NCBI RefSeq assembly: GCF_964204645.1
Contig: NC_134025.1
Span: 19,250,001-19,314,000 of the forward strand
Length of the DNA stretch: 64,000 nucleotides
Source of the DNA: Tubulanus polymorphus
Taxonomy: Eukaryota > Nemertea > Palaeonemertea > Tubulaniformes > Tubulanidae
Direction of reading: 5' to 3'
The position numbers and the translations under genes are program-made. Positions 33,801 to 43,070 of the stretch are shown one piece after another. Numbering within the stretch: position 1 is the stretch's first letter; every line of letters starts with the position of its first letter. The notes below the pieces were generated by a model. That model searched no databases, was not told where the DNA came from, and saw only the letters and a program-made list of their open reading frames with translations.

Positions 33801-34867
33801 TTAAACCCGAAAATCATATTCATACAGAAAAGTTAATGGTAACTCAAGAAGATAAATATAATTATGAAGTACATTATAGAATGTTAACGTTTTATCTAAA
33901 ACAAGGAATGGTTCTAAAAAAAGTACATAGATATATTTCATTTAGTCAATCTAAATGGTTAGAAAAATATATAGATTTTAACACCAAACAGAGAACTGAA
34001 GCTAAAACTGATTTCGAAAAAGATTTCTTCAAGTTAATGAATAATGCATTCTATGGTAAGACTTGTGAAAATATTAGAAATAGAAATGATATTGAGTTAG
34101 TTAGTAATGGTAAAAGGATAAGGCATTTACAATCATATCCTAAGTTCATTGGTAACAGAATATTTGATGAAAATTTAGCTGCAGTTAAGATGAGAAGAAC
34201 TTCTATGAAATTTAATAAACCAATCTATGTTGGTGCTTCAGTTTTAGAATTATCAAAATTACTAATGTATGAATTCTATTATAATGTATTACAACCACTT
34301 TTTGGAGAAAAACATATAGAAATCTTATATTTTGATACTGACAGTTACATATTAAAGATAAAAACTGATAACATAACTGATGATTTAAAAACATTAAAAC
34401 ATCATTTTGATTTTAGTAATTATCCCAAAGATCATGAATTGTTTAGCAATGATAATAAAAAAGTTCCCGGTAAATTCAAAGATGAATTAGGCGGTGAAGA
34501 AATGATAGAGTTCATTGGTATTAGATCTAAAATGTATTCATATAAAACTAAAGAACATGAAGCTAAAAAGTTAAAAGGAATAACCAAAAGTGTAGTAGAA
34601 AAGAATATTCATTTCAAAGATTACATCAATTGTATATTCAATGAAGAAGTTAGAAAACATAAGATGAGATGTTTAAGATCTGAAGATCATGAAATGTTTA
34701 TTGAAGAAATTGAAAAGATAAGTCTAAACCCATTTGATGATAAAAGATATATTCTGGATGATGGAATTCATACAGTTGCTTATGGTTGCAATTTAGATGA
34801 ATACTTAAAATTTAAAAGAGAAGAAACAAAAGAGAACGAGATATTGAAAAGAATTCTAACGTGTTAA
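30839..34867 (+). pseudogene. polB: protein-primed-type family B DNA polymerase, one in-frame stop
   Basis: Replicates the Polinton genome. There are 1,342 codons in one frame, interrupted only by TAA at 32801-32803 (codon 655). Two C2H2 fingers open the protein (YCPTCNINVDKSQKARH; YKCDTCNQSFSDKRYYNEH) and a third lies near residue 427 (CRKCLHRFSN). Exonuclease boxes: YGDFESL (~481), NLSGYDAH (~648) and YLKSDVLLL (~806). A Cys/His block at ~600-640 (CYYCEK ... RDHDHLNGKFRGAAHENCN) resembles an endonuclease VII-type fold. Polymerase boxes: A YIDANNLYG (~896), B NNAFYG (~1067) and C YFDTDSY (~1163), all intact. The stop falls just after ExoII, where Leu is expected (TTA to TAA), so the copy was intact until recently. 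Confidence 0.93.
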
Positions 34868-34870
34868 TCA

Positions 34871-34899
34871 AATTTTAATAAAAATATGTTATTAACATG
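34871..34899 (+). promoter_or_regulatory. class-1 (early-like) start motif
   Basis: AATTTTAATAAAAAT followed by ATGTTATTAAC and the ATG at 34897. It matches the polymerase upstream element over 15 contiguous bases at the same distance from the start. Confidence 0.55.
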
Positions 34900-35765
34900 G
34901 AGAGTAAACAAGCAAACAGTGAGAACAACAAATTATTTCTAGATAGAATTAAAGATATAACAAATGTAAAATCTGTAGATTATAAATTCAAAAAGTTAAC
35001 AGAATTAACAATTCATAAGAAATATCTAATTACAAATATTGATACAGTTACTAATAACTATGGAGATAAATTAGTTATACACTTAGAATATGAAGGATTA
35101 AAAGGAAATACATATAAATTCAGAACATATTTAAGTTTATGTAATTCTTTTTATAATATAACGGATAAAACTATTGAAGATAATACCTTTTTAATTCATA
35201 TTGGAAACGTAAATAAATGGTTTCATATAATTTTAAAACCAGGATTATATAATTTAGAAACATTAGCTCAAGAAATTAATCGAAGAGCACGGTTGAAAAT
35301 TAGAAGAGAAGATAAATTTTTAATTAGATTTATAAAAAGTGATAGCACAAATAAAATTAAAATAAAGGTATATGATGAAAGTCAACATGCATTTATGGTA
35401 AAAAAAAACCATTAGCTAAACTGTTAGGAATTGCACCAGATACTGTTACAGGAAACGTAGATGGTAATTCAAATATAATACCTTTTACACACTTTTATAT
35501 TTATTGCAATTTAATCGAGCCTACAAAAACATTCGAAGCAACTAAAGATACAATTTGTAATTCTAGTATATTAGATATTTTACCATTAAAAAACGTTAAA
35601 CAATTTGGAACTCAAATAAATTATAATTTAGCTGAATGTGATTTTAAACCTTGTATTCCTAAATTTAATAATTTTAAATTAGAAATAAGAAATCACAATG
35701 GATATTTAATTGATTTGAATAACTTTCCTGTAATTTATGAATTAGTTATAAGATGTAGAGAGTAA
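34897..35765 (+). pseudogene. candidate penton-like (minor capsid) protein, frameshifted
   Basis: The first 172 residues run from the ATG to a TAG at 35413. Slippage in an A9 run (35400-35408; seven A's in the 19-kb relic) shifts the frame; the rest reads LGIAPDTVTGNVDGNSNIIP, FYIYCNLIEP, and ends PVIYELVIRCRE at 35765. The N-terminal part (KKYLITNIDTVTNNYGDKL to FRTYL) is a domain that is a free-standing gene in the relics at 19.4 and 20.1 kb. The middle has LKPGLYNLETLAQEINRRA. Overall size (about 290 residues) and the LxPGxYxLExL plus terminal beta-strand style fit the Polinton minor capsid/penton family, but I rate that as a candidate only. Confidence 0.55.
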
Positions 35766-35784
35766 TTTTTTCACTATATAAATG
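35766..35784 (+). promoter_or_regulatory. class-2 TAAATG late-like motif
   Basis: ATTTTTTCACTATATAAATG: a T-run, a short spacer, then TATAAATG with the start codon inside the motif. Confidence 0.6.
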
Positions 35785-36141
35785 AATATAAATGTTGGAC
35801 CGAGCATATGTTTTGGATTTGATTTTAAACGTGAGAAAGAAATGAAATTTAACATTAATGATGTAATTACACATATTAAAAATATTGCATTTTCTAATGA
35901 AACAACATTTGAGTATGAAACAACAATAGATAAAGAAACTTTAAATGTAGAAAAGATTACTAATTTAATTAGAGAATCTTTAAGATTTTATGAATTAGAT
36001 GAAGATTTTATCATCGATGATATTAAAAAAATAATAATTGAAATATATACAAATGAAACTAGTAATGAAATAAATGTTGAATTAATCGTAAATAAGTTAA
36101 CTAAATATTTTGATGATAGTAATTTTTTTATAAATAAATGA
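35782..36141 (+). CDS. Polinton small protein, unknown
   Basis: A 119-residue acidic/lysine-rich protein starting at an ATG inside a TATAAATG motif. It has no signal, membrane segment or Cys motif. The C-terminal two thirds look helical (ITNLIRESLRFYELDEDFI, KKIIIEIYTNE). The stop at 36139 overlaps the next start (AAATGAGTG), so the two genes abut. I do not recognise the family; its place between the penton-like and membrane genes suggests a structural or assembly role. Confidence 0.7.
   Translation: MNINVGPSICFGFDFKREKEMKFNINDVITHIKNIAFSNETTFEYETTIDKETLNVEKITNLIRESLRFYELDEDFIIDDIKKIIIEIYTNETSNEINVELIVNKLTKYFDDSNFFINK
36122..36140 (+). promoter_or_regulatory. class-2 TAAATG late-like motif
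   Basis: ATTTTTTTATAAATAAATG: T7, then ATAAATAAATG overlapping the start of the gene at 36138. It lies within the last codons of the previous gene. Confidence 0.6.
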
Positions 36142-36359
36142 GTGATAATAAGTGGATAATAACTGGATTATATAATGGAGCATTACTATCAGTTGGAACT
36201 GTTGGTTATTCAATGGTATTAAAAAAAATATTCAAAATGGGAAGTGTTAATGTTGATAGATTTGATATAAATGATATTTTAAAGTTAACATTAGCAGTTA
36301 CTTTATCTAATTTAACTATAGATTATTTAGAAAAACAAAAATATATTCCTCCCATATAA
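36138..36359 (+). CDS. Polinton small membrane protein
   Basis: A 73-residue protein. A hydrophobic stretch near residues 8-30 (ITGLYNGALLSVGTVGYSMVL) and another near 44-60 (ILKLTLAVTLSNLTIDYL) suggest two membrane passes. Its ATG overlaps the stop of the preceding gene (ATGA). Small hydrophobic proteins at this position, beside penton and coiled-coil genes, are usual in Polintons; exact function is unknown. Confidence 0.7.
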   Translation: MSDNKWIITGLYNGALLSVGTVGYSMVLKKIFKMGSVNVDRFDINDILKLTLAVTLSNLTIDYLEKQKYIPPI

Positions 36360-36366
36360 ATGCATA

Positions 36367-36386
36367 ATTATTTTACTAAATAAATG
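36367..36386 (+). promoter_or_regulatory. class-2 TAAATG late-like motif
   Basis: AATTATTTTACTAAATAAATG, with TAAATAAATG overlapping the start at 36384. Confidence 0.6.
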
Positions 36387-36806
36387 GCTTCTGCAGTTAT
36401 AACTATTATAGGATCGGCAATTGTTAACGATTTAGCATTTACTGGTGGTGGTTATTTATTCAAGCATATTGATAAAAATGGTTCATTAACAGAACAAAAA
36501 AGACATAACTTAGCATTAGAGAAATATAATAAAGCAGCAGAAGAATATAGAGAAAATAGACAAAACTATATGGATTATATTAACAAGGAATTATATGATC
36601 AGAAGATTTCACATAGAGATTTTCAATCAGTTGATGATGCAATGAGTTTATATAACGCGGTAACCAATAAAGAAAAATTACATCTATACAAACCCAAATC
36701 ATCAGATTATTATACCCCAAGTAATGAACAGAAGAAATATGAAATAATATGGATTTTAGGTGGAACAGTTATTGTTATATTTGTTGCTTATAAGTTTACT
36801 AATTAG
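36384..36806 (+). CDS. conserved Polinton coiled-coil/membrane protein
   Basis: 140 residues. The N-terminus is hydrophobic with Gly residues (AVITIIGSAIVNDLAFTGGG). A helical, charged middle follows (RHNLALEKYNKAAEEYRENR, NYMDYINKELYDQK) and then FQSVDDAMSLYNAVT, a DYYTPSNEQKKYE segment and a C-terminal membrane anchor (IIWILGGTVIVIFVAYKF). This architecture recurs next to capsid genes in cnidarian and mollusc Polintons in my recollection. Its biochemical role is not known; a virion membrane or assembly role is inferred. The frame is intact. Confidence 0.75.
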   Translation: MASAVITIIGSAIVNDLAFTGGGYLFKHIDKNGSLTEQKRHNLALEKYNKAAEEYRENRQNYMDYINKELYDQKISHRDFQSVDDAMSLYNAVTNKEKLHLYKPKSSDYYTPSNEQKKYEIIWILGGTVIVIFVAYKFTN

Positions 36807-36833
36807 TAATTTTTTTTTTTTGCTAAATAAATG
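36807..36833 (+). promoter_or_regulatory. class-2 TAAATG late-like motif
   Basis: A 12-base T-run, then GCTAAATAAATG with the start codon at 36831. This is the longest T-run of the set. Confidence 0.6.
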
Positions 36834-37265
36834 GATGATAAAGTTGATAATATTGATATTATTCCTCATGATATAAATAAAACTAAATTAAAAACATATT
36901 TAGAAAAACAAATATTAGAATTTGAAAGTGACTTAAAGATAAAAAAGAAAAAATATTTAAAAAGTAAAATTATATATTATTTGATTATAAGTGGTTCGGT
37001 TACAATTAGTTCTGTAATAACATTTCTAGCAATATTTTCACCATTAACACCTTTAGCTATATCAATTGGTGTATTAGGATTAAGTTCAAGTGTTTTAACC
37101 GGTATAAGTTCAAAATTAAATATAAAAAGCAATAAAGAAAAAATTAAAACTAATATAAAAGAAATTAATAAATTAAAGAATACACTAGATTATATAATAA
37201 GTTTAAATGGCCATATAACAGTTGAAGAACAAGATAAATTATTAAAAGAATTAATAAATTATTAA
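36831..37265 (+). CDS. conserved Polinton two-pass membrane protein
   Basis: 144 residues. A lysine-rich helix (YLEKQILEFESDLKIKKKKY) precedes two closely spaced hydrophobic segments (IIYYLIISGSVTISSVITFL and PLTPLAISIGVLGLSSSVLT). The C-terminus is a second coiled coil (KIKTNIKEINKLKNTLDYII) ending with SLNGHITVEEQDKLLKELI. Helical hairpin proteins of this design are common in Polintons. The frame is intact and the motif upstream is the class-2 type, consistent with late, virion-associated expression. Confidence 0.75.
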   Translation: MDDKVDNIDIIPHDINKTKLKTYLEKQILEFESDLKIKKKKYLKSKIIYYLIISGSVTISSVITFLAIFSPLTPLAISIGVLGLSSSVLTGISSKLNIKSNKEKIKTNIKEINKLKNTLDYIISLNGHITVEEQDKLLKELINY

Positions 37266-37284
37266 TTTTTTAATTATATAAATG
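37264..37284 (+). promoter_or_regulatory. class-2 TAAATG late-like motif
   Basis: AATTTTTTAATTATATAAATG, with TATATAAATG overlapping the start at 37282. Confidence 0.6.
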
Positions 37285-38502
37285 GTAGATAGTTTTCCAA
37301 AAGCTTTCCAATATAATAAATCAATTAAATATAATATTCCTGCAATAGATTTTAATAAAGATATTACATATAGAAATGAAGTTTTAAATTCATTAATTGA
37401 TTTATATATTTATGTTACTGAAAGTAATAATTTTCATGTAAAGATGGAAAATATATTTCATGTGTATACAATTAATTTCAAAAATTTAAATGAGGCAAAA
37501 CAATGGTTATTAAAATCTAATATGAAGTATTGGCAGAACCAATTAAATTTTGCTGTTTATTGTGCAACAACAGGATGTGGAATTAGTTGGAATGATCATT
37601 TAAACAAACCAAGTTTACCATTGATGTTATCACTTTTTAGATTTCATACTTATTTTCAAATAAAATTAATATTAGATGAATTAGAATGTCCTTTACCAGG
37701 TTCAAAATATTTTAAAGAATTGAATATTAATATTAATTTATCTTTTGGAAAAATAATGACAAATTCAGATATAAGAACACTAAATTGGAATGAATTACCA
37801 AAATATTATAATAATATACAACAACAAAACAATAATGGTTGGGATAATTTCATTTTAGAAAATGGTGAAGGTTTTACTAAAGCTGGTATACAAAGAATAA
37901 ATCAATCTATTAGAACTTATTTGATATGTATTTTAGGTGCGCAAGTTGAAACAAGATCCCCAATAATTGGAAATGATAACACTTCATTCGATGCGCAGAA
38001 ACAATTCAAAGTATTATTTGAAGATTCCATTCATAATGATAAAAATAGATCGATTCCAGAAAACATTGTAAGATATCAAAATCATTTAGATAAATCACAT
38101 ATTAGATTAAATTATTGTATAGGCCCTAATCTATTTATTATTTCTAATGATTTAGTATTAAAGATGGGAAACATAATTGGTTATAATAATCTAATTAAAA
38201 CTGCAACAATAAATAATTCATTTGGATTGAATGATATAAATAAAAAGATTATCACTGCTCCAAAATTAATGGAAGGTGAAAAAAATAAAAAACATATTCA
38301 ATCAACTGAAACTAAAACTAATAATATTAAATTAAATAATGATTCTAAAATAAAAGATTATAATACTACAGAAGATATTAAAACTGATATTATTCAACAT
38401 GATATAATTAAACTAAATGATGATAATCCCATGAAAATGCTAAATTAGCTTTATCTTGTATAGGAATTGTGATCGGAGGAATATTATATTTTAAATTTTA
38501 AT
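37282..38502 (+). pseudogene. conserved Polinton protein with C-terminal anchor, 3' frameshift
   Basis: A 388-residue frame to 38448. Recognisable features include WQNQLNFAVYCATTGCGISW (residues ~72-91), LSLFRFHTYFQIKLILDEL, and near the end HIRLNYCIGPNLFIISNDL and VLKMGNIIGYNNLI. A frameshift around 38430 truncates it. In the +1 frame the sequence continues HENAKLALSCIGIVIGG to a stop at 38500, giving the C-terminal membrane anchor that such proteins normally have. It is one of the core Polinton genes of unknown function; its position just before the capsid genes suggests a virion component. Confidence 0.75.
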
Positions 38503-38520
38503 TTTTTTATTATGTAAATG
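38500..38520 (+). promoter_or_regulatory. class-2 TAAATG late-like motif
   Basis: TAATTTTTTTATTATGTAAATG: T7, spacer, then TGTAAATG overlapping the start at 38518. Confidence 0.6.
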
Positions 38521-40501
38521 GCAGAAGGTGGAGGAGATATTCCATTGGATCCTTTAGATGAACCTGGTATAAGTGATGAACAACCACTTGATTTTGATGA
38601 AACAAGTTTTAGTAATGATAATAAAACAGAATATAATACTAATTTAAATACACCTGAATTTATTGATAAAACACGTTCAAAGATAAGTACTGAAAATGAA
38701 GTACCAGAATTAACAGGAAAAGAATTTAAATATAATGAAATTGCTAGTGATTTTAAACCAACGTTAAAAAGATCTGGTTTCAATATAACACATAAAGGTA
38801 TGGATTATTTAGTAAAAGGTTTGAAATATTTTAATGGTTCTTAGGAAGAGAGTTCAAATATCCGAATAACCATAGAAGCGATAACATTAAAAACCTCATT
38901 TTCTAATGAGTAAATACAGTTTATTAACACGAACGTTTTCGGGATCATATCCCCTCATCAGGTGAAATACAAGTGAATCAAATGATTAAACTACAGGTTT
39001 ATATACAACATAAGTTACAAAATTACAAGTGCTAAATTCTAAGCTTATTACAAACCAAGTATTTAATTACAAACTAATTATTTGAATACATTTAGGATAA
39101 AGGATGAGCCGTTTTGAAATAATTGTTGATTTAAAGAGGGTCGTTGCGCTTTAATAAACAGGGCCTCCCTAATTTTTTTACAGTCGAGATCAGATGAACC
39201 TTTGTCTAGAATTTTGAATTTGTTGTTACTATATTCCTGATCACAAGTGTGACAAATTGCGAGATGTTGTCCAATCGCAGAAGTCTTTGATCTGTGTTCC
39301 TTAATCCTGATGGCCAAATGTCGTTTAGTTTTCCCAATATAGGAAGTGTTTATATCACATAAACAATTAAATTTATATATGACTTTAGCCTTCAGCGATT
39401 TAGGGGTAGCACATTTCAAAGAGAAAAAATTCTTAATTTTGGTCGTAGTGAATGCACATTTCAAGTTGATTTCAAAATTCCTTTTAAATAGATATTTTAA
39501 TTTTCGGGCAAATAGGATTGACGGGTTACCAATATACGGTAATGAAATGAATAGATCAATTCCATCTTCAACAGGTTTCGGTTGATTTTTTGAAAAATCT
39601 GTTTAAATCTAATGCGTTTCCTATTCATGTCATCGATCAATGTATTAATAGATTTTTGAAATCAAAACAGAACTCAGAACCTCAATCAAGAAGAGTTCAA
39701 ACTGAAAAACTTTTACCGAATGGATTACTTGATGCAACAGATCAACAATTAGAAGATTTAGATATATTTTCTGATAAAGCAATTAGAGAGATTATTAGTA
39801 TAAGAAATGAAGCTGATAAAATTGCACATGAAAAAAGTAAAAGAGATATTAAAATTAACAATTTAGAAAAAGAATTAACTGATAAAAATGAAGAAATAGA
39901 ACAACTAAAGTCTGATTTAGATCATCAAGTAATTGATGAAATAGAATATAAGCAAAAAGAATCACGTTTAAAAAAAGAAAAAGATGATTTAGAATATAAC
40001 ATAGAATTACAAAAAGAAGAAATTAAATTATTATTAAAATCATATGATTATAATAATAATAGATTAAAAGTTATTTCTAAAGATTTGTTGATTAAACCAA
40101 ATTCTGAAATATCGTTGAAAGATAGAATAAAGTTATTATTTAAATTAGAAGGAATAACAATTCTTTCAATTCTAACAGCTGTAACTATGTTATTCACAAC
40201 AATTGGTTTAGCTATATCAAATGCGTTAAAATCTACTCCTACTCCAAATAAACCAGATAAACCCCCAGATAATAATTCTATACAAGATAAAGTTAAAGAT
40301 GGTTTAAAGAAATTAGCAAAATATTTATGGGAACTATCTAAAAAATCTGCTGCAGCTTTACCAGGAATTATTGCATCAATTGTTGGTTTTATATTGAAAT
40401 CTGCAGGAAACATTATTAACTTTGCTACTGCTATTTTATTTTTAATTACAGTTGTAAGTGCTATTATTTTTGGTTTAGTAAACATGATAAAAAATAAATA
40501 A
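38518..40501 (+). pseudogene. conserved Polinton coiled-coil/membrane protein, split by Penelope insertion
   Basis: The 5' part (38518-38844, 108 residues) is an acidic domain ending GFNITHKGMDYLVKGLKYF. A frameshift near 38838 and then an 833-bp insertion (38859-39691) interrupt it. The 3' part resumes at about 39692 with KLLPNGLLDATDQQ, a long coiled coil (~KINNLEKELTDKNEEIEQL to QKEEIKLLLK), then SLKDRIKLLFKLEGITILSI leading into a membrane segment, a Pro-rich linker (TPTPNKPDKPPDN) and a hydrophobic C-terminus with ALPGIIASIVGFILKSAG. This domain order is a hallmark of a conserved Polinton late protein. The frame at 39590-39690 is Penelope sequence fused by chance. Confidence 0.78.
38859..39691 (-). 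mobile_element. Penelope-like element fragment, internally inverted
   Basis: An 833-bp insertion flanked by a perfect 10-bp duplication, AGAGTTCAAA (38849-38858 and 39692-39701). Most lies on the minus strand: a linker with LPYIGNPSILFARKLKYLF (39580-39500) followed by a GIY-YIG endonuclease (39464-39078) containing KVIYKFNCLCDINTSYIGKT, RHLAIRIKEHRSK, IGQHLAICHTC and the catalytic-type EAL near the end. The remaining ~100 bases (39590-39690) encode the preceding RT tail (FPIHVIDQCINRFLKSK) but on the plus strand. The element is thus inverted at its 5' part, as in twin priming. Confidence 0.85.
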
Positions 40502-40524
40502 TTAATTTTTTTGTTAAATAAATG
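40501..40524 (+). promoter_or_regulatory. class-2 TAAATG late-like motif, major capsid gene
   Basis: TTAATTTTTTTGTTAAATAAATG: T7, spacer, then TAAATAAATG overlapping the start at 40522. Confidence 0.65.
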
Positions 40525-41771
40525 AGTGGGAGTCATATAAGTCCTTCTAAGATTTCTAGAATATCTAATGCTATTAAAGCAGAAAGATCACATCATATAA
40601 TTACTCATAACCCTTCAAATATTAATCCCGATGAAACTTTATATGTTAGAATTCCTAGATTAACACAAAATACTTTTTATGTTCCAAATAGTATCTATTT
40701 ATCCGCCGATATAAAAGTAATCGGTAATAATAATAATTATGTTGTTGATAATGTTGGAAGATATTTGATTAAAAAATTAACTATAAAGATTGGTCCAGAA
40801 ACAGTTTTCTCATTAGATGATTATAATTTATTTATGCATTATAAAGATTTATGGTTAACTAAAGAAAATAGAAATAAGATGATATTTCAAGGCATCCAAT
40901 CAGAAAACCAAAATAAATTAAGATCAGAGGCTAATAGCGCAATATTAACTAATGCTGTAGATAAATTGATAAAAAGTATATATGGAAGCAAATATAAAAT
41001 TCCATTAGACTTTGAATTGATAAATAATAATGCACCTTTATATAAATACGCAATTCAAGAAGACGTTATATTCGAAATAACATTTGCTCCTGTAAATGAA
41101 ATTGTATTATCTAGCGTTAACAAAGATATGAGTTATAAATTATCGAATATATGTTTAGAATATGATACAGTAACTGATGAAAATATTTCAAGTATAATTC
41201 AAACTCAATACAATCAAGGATTTTCATTATTATATGATTATATTGATAAATTTAAAACCGCAACTATTAATGCAAATGATGAAATAATTAATGAGAATAT
41301 TAACTTCCCAAGAAGATCTATTAAAGGTATATTAATATTTTTTACCATTGCAACATATACTAATGGCGCAATAAATGTTGATAATTATTATAATCCTGAA
41401 ATAACAAAAGTAGAAATAACTATCGAAGGAATAGCAAATAAAATATATTTTGTCAAGGAATGAGAATGATTGATCAATGGCCAGAAATTAGAAAACATTT
41501 TATGAATGAAAAAGTAAAATCATCTGAAAATTGTAATATTAATCAAATTGATTATTATACCGGTAATAAATATGCATTATGGTTAGATTTTAGAACAACA
41601 GAGGATAATTTATTACATGGTTCTGGAAAAAAACTACAGAACACTAAAGATGGAATACAATTATTCATGACAAAGAAAAAGGGAAGCCTAAATTTCAAAA
41701 TGCACATTTATATTATATCTGACGCGCAATTAAATATTGTAAATACACAATTAGATAGTGTTATGTATTAA
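40522..41771 (+). pseudogene. Polinton major capsid protein (double jelly-roll type), one frameshift
   Basis: Forms the icosahedral shell. The first 313 residues contain family marks: TFYVPNSIYLSADIKVIG, NVGRYLIKKLTIKIG, YKDLWLTKENRNKMIFQGI, YKLSNICLEYDTV, and near the end NENINFPRRSIKGILIFFT with VEITIEGIAN. The frame ends at 41463; the ATGA there begins a second frame (41460-41771) with the expected C-terminus (KYALWLDFRT, LHGSGKKL, IYIISDAQLNIVN). So one gene of about 416 residues is split by a one-base shift. Length and motif order match Polinton MCPs. Whether the shift is a mutation or programmed is open; other genes here are also shifted, which favours mutation. Confidence 0.88.
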
Positions 41772-41776
41772 AATTT

Positions 41777-41806
41777 TAACTTTAATAAAAAATCTTTTAT
41801 TAAATG
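41777..41806 (+). promoter_or_regulatory. class-1 (early-like) start motif
   Basis: TTTAACTTTAATAAAAAATC, then TTTTATTAAATG at 41804. It resembles the polymerase motif (TTTAATAAAAA then TATTAA before ATG) more than the long-T class. Confidence 0.5.
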
Positions 41807-42592
41807 GAAGGAGGTAAAGTATATAAACATATTCCATACATCGATACACATGAAAATAATGATGGTTTATATTATGTAATACCTTGTAATATAGCTTTGA
41901 TATTTGATCCTATTTTCAAAATGAATAAAACTAAACTAATAGAAATCGATAATAATAAAAGTGAAGTTGTTGATAATTTAAGTAATGTAATTGATAATAA
42001 TGTAATACCTACTACAGTAATACCTACTACAGTAATACCTACTACATCTAATAATGTAATACCTTCTCCATCTAATAATGAAATAATATTAAATGTTAGT
42101 GAAAATAGAAATTATTGTGATTATTGTAAAGGTGAATTTTCAAACGCTCCATCAAATTGGAATAAACATATGAATACAAAGGTACATATTACTAATGTAA
42201 TAGAACGTGTTGGTTTAAAAGAATTTATAGAACACCCATTTAGATATGTTACAAAGTTTGTTTCAAATAAAAAAGTAAATGGTAAAGAATTATATGAAGA
42301 TTTTTTATTAGCAACACCTAATAAAGATGAATTAGATTTAACTGATGCTAATGAAATATTAGGATCAAACACTGTAAATGAAATATTAGGAGCAAACACT
42401 AATAAAGATTCTATGAAACATAAAGTAGAAAATAATGATAAATTTGATTGGATGAATAAGCATAACAATGAAACAACTATTGATGATGCGGTAAAAAGGG
42501 TGAAGAATAAGTATAAAAATAAAACAACTATTGACGATGATACGGTAGAGAATTTGAATAAATTGTTAGGATCTGATAGTGAAAGTGATTAA
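41804..42592 (+). CDS. Polinton C2H2 zinc-finger protein
   Basis: 262 residues with an intact frame. After a basic/hydrophobic start comes a short tandem repeat (IPTTVIPTTVIPTTSNNVIP, ~residues 65-85). A single C2H2 finger follows, CDYCKGEFSNAPSNWNKHMN then TKVHI (~residues 106-130), with the same CxxC...H.....H style as the fingers at the polymerase N-terminus. The C-terminus has two copies of NEILG(S/A)NT and duplicated TTIDD segments. It probably binds nucleic acid. It carries the class-1 start motif, which would group it with polymerase rather than with capsid genes. Confidence 0.75.
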   Translation: MEGGKVYKHIPYIDTHENNDGLYYVIPCNIALIFDPIFKMNKTKLIEIDNNKSEVVDNLSNVIDNNVIPTTVIPTTVIPTTSNNVIPSPSNNEIILNVSENRNYCDYCKGEFSNAPSNWNKHMNTKVHITNVIERVGLKEFIEHPFRYVTKFVSNKKVNGKELYEDFLLATPNKDELDLTDANEILGSNTVNEILGANTNKDSMKHKVENNDKFDWMNKHNNETTIDDAVKRVKNKYKNKTTIDDDTVENLNKLLGSDSESD

Positions 42593-42628
42593 GATATTAA
42601 TTATATTTAACATATATAATAATAATAT

Positions 42629-43070
42629 TGGTTGAAAATTGTATAAAATAATAGTAAATAAAAAAGGGGGTTTTAAGTATTTAAGGTATTTAAGGCATCT
42701 AATACATATCTAATACATATCTAATACATATCATTTGAAAATACCTTAAATTATATTTCTTTTTTAAATTTATGTTGAAACCTCAGTAATAATAAATAAC
42801 CTTTATTATTTTCAAACTTATTCATATATTTGTTGAAAAAATAAAAATAAATTGGTTGAAAATTGTATAAATAATATTTATTTTAAAAAAGGGGGTTTTA
42901 AGTATTTAAGGTATCTAATAGGGTATCAGGTATTAGGGTATCTAATAGGGTATCTAATACATAGGTATACAAATAGTTATTTTGTAAATTTATATTCATA
43001 TGGAAATTGTAATCTCAGTAATAATTTTGAACCTTTATTATTCTTTAATTTTTTCATATATTCATCATAT
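42629..43070. repeat. ~222-bp tandem duplication at the convergence of the two gene banks
   Basis: 42629-42850 and 42851-43070 share TTGGTTGAAAATTGTATAAA, then AAAAAAGGGGGTTTTAAG and TATTTAAGGTAT, and both end in sequence related to the 3' end of the ATPase gene (CTCAGTAATAA...AACCTTTATTATT). The ATPase end and its downstream region were therefore duplicated. The spacer also has short TCTAATACATA repeats. Confidence 0.8.

Noticed and set aside
39590-39690. N-terminus of the 303-codon frame as a genuine Polinton start
   Set aside because: These bases are Penelope-like RT sequence inside the 10-bp target duplications; the Polinton part resumes at 39692.
40048-40536. Minus-strand 162-codon frame
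   Set aside because: It is the antisense shadow of the conserved coiled-coil/membrane gene, caused by high AT content.
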